14,101 nt of DNA from Acidobacteriota bacterium (GTDB lineage: Bacteria > Acidobacteriota > Blastocatellia > Pyrinomonadales > Pyrinomonadaceae): the NCBI GenBank assembly GCA_003222935.1, contig QHXL01000154.1, positions 5,843-19,943 on the forward strand, given 5' to 3'. Each line of letters begins with the position of its first letter. The stretch's first letter is position 1. Shown here piece by piece: positions 13,369-14,101 of this stretch. Under the pieces are notes generated by a model that saw nothing but the letters and a program-made list of their open reading frames with translations, was not told the DNA's origin and searched no databases. The position numbers were made by a program, and so were the translations under genes.

Positions 13369-14101
13369 CCTGTTCAAAGAGCTCCTTAACTTTTTCGATC
13401 GGTTTCCTCAACGACTTCTTGCTTTTCAACAAGTCGGACCACAAGTCTCCGACGTCGCCAATTCGCTTCTCCATTCCTCGCAAAGTAAAAGTCCTTGGTC
13501 CAACTGCACCGCTTTCAACTTCAGCCCAGGTACATGGTGCGGAAACGGGCGCTCCGTCCTTTGCACGCACGGTGTAGTTCGCGGCAAACGTGGCACTGTA
13601 ACCATTGCGACCTGTATCAACGAGAATGCGACCTGCCCGATCCACTTTGCTGAATTCCAAGGTTAAGTTGGCCGCGTCACGCCTCACAAGAATTCGCGCA
13701 ACTCCATGAGCAAACCGTGCCACCGTTCCAAAATCCGACTTGCCGTCAAGCGGCACTGCGATATGAAATCCCTTTGAGCCCGAAGTCTTAACCCAACTCT
13801 TCAAGCCAACTTCAGTAAGGAGATCACGAACCATCAGCGCGGCGTTGCGCAGGCGTTCAGGTTCCTGATCGGTCGCTGGATCGAGATCAAAAACACAGAG
13901 ATCCGGGTAGTAAAGGTTTGGTGTGCGCGAAGGCCAGACGTGAATCGTGATGCTGTTTTGGTTTGCCAACCACAGGAGTGAGCGGGTGTCGTTGGCGATG
14001 GGGTGGTGGACCGTGCCCATGTTCTTGGGTACCTCGATGCGTTCAAGCCAATCCGGAAAGCCTTTGACGACATCCTTCTGAAAAAAGCCAGGCTCCCTGA
14101 T
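13361..14101 (-). CDS. ligD: LigD-type primase/polymerase domain, C-terminal part (partial)
   Basis: The frame is open from the right window edge to TAG at 13361-13363 and gives 246 residues of an archaeo-eukaryotic primase-type polymerase domain as found in LigD. Hallmarks in order: FFQKDVVKGFPDWLERIEVPKN at the edge, SLLWLANQNSITIHVWPSR, then FDLDP with the metal-binding DxD at about visible residues 72-74, the nucleotide-binding TSGSKGFHIAVPL (106-118), and the third Asp162 in LVDTGRN. The catalytic residues are therefore present. LigD polymerases add or fill nucleotides at DNA ends before ligation in Ku-dependent end joining. The sequence stops where the polymerase domain normally ends, so this is either the last domain of a multidomain LigD or a stand-alone polymerase; the N-terminal part lies outside. 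The last residues (FEQEQ) come from a CT-rich repeat. No Ku gene is in the window. Confidence 0.92.
   Translation of the reverse strand: MREPGFFQKDVVKGFPDWLERIEVPKNMGTVHHPIANDTRSLLWLANQNSITIHVWPSRTPNLYYPDLCVFDLDPATDQEPERLRNAALMVRDLLTEVGLKSWVKTSGSKGFHIAVPLDGKSDFGTVARFAHGVARILVRRDAANLTLEFSKVDRAGRILVDTGRNGYSATFAANYTVRAKDGAPVSAPCTWAEVESGAVGPRTFTLRGMEKRIGDVGDLWSDLLKSKKSLRKPIEKVKELFEQEQ

Noticed and set aside
13114..13577. Low-complexity open frames (Pro/Cys-rich on plus, Gly/Ala-rich on minus) across the CT-rich repeat
   Set aside because: They are translations of a simple repeat and have no ribosome binding site or conserved part.

Overview
The window looks like chromosomal DNA from an Acidobacteriota-type bacterium, most like Blastocatellia/Pyrinomonadaceae; this is inferred from gene content, not from a marker gene. 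The clues are roughly 50% GC, a von Willebrand-A protein of the 'VWFA-related Acidobacterial' type, a Ser/Thr kinase fused to TolB-like and TPR domains, many small secreted proteins of unknown function, and gaps full of palindromic repeats. No rRNA, tRNA, CRISPR array, transposase, phage gene or replication origin was seen.

Layout. 1-124 is the tail of a DUF4159-type gene (+). 211-1211 is a VWA protein (-) broken by one frameshift. 1463-3862 is a co-directional (+) run: a secreted small protein, a 24-codon mini-ORF, a secreted alpha/beta hydrolase, a GlsB/YeaQ/YmgE membrane protein and another secreted small protein. 3987-5653 (+) holds an MmcQ/YjbR protein, a secreted hypothetical protein and a RimL-like GNAT acetyltransferase that has lost a core segment and its frame. 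5806-12633 (-) is a block of three large genes, read from right to left: an exported ankyrin protein with about 17 repeats, a membrane Ser/Thr kinase with TolB-like and TPR domains, and a secreted S9 peptidase. 12790-13209 (+) is a DUF5990 protein. 13361-14101 (-) is the C-terminal part of a LigD-type primase/polymerase, cut by the window edge.

How the genes relate. Much of the coding capacity is directed at the envelope: most of the complete or near-complete genes carry a signal peptide or membrane segment. The kinase and the S9 peptidase could be co-transcribed. A strong hairpin fills the gap between them and ends at the Shine-Dalgarno of the peptidase. No pathway can be assigned to the small secreted proteins. 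The LigD fragment points to non-homologous end joining or related repair, but no Ku gene is visible.

The most unusual aspect is the non-coding DNA. Five intergenic gaps carry well-paired inverted repeats, each of a different sequence family, and two more carry short directly repeated motifs. Several lie within 0 to 10 bases of a start or stop codon. Three genes or fragments show decay: the VWA frameshift, the GNAT deletion, and a possible acetyltransferase-like tail at 3859-3975. I did not find a convincing wholly new multi-gene system. The repeat landscape and the ankyrin/kinase/peptidase block are the best leads.
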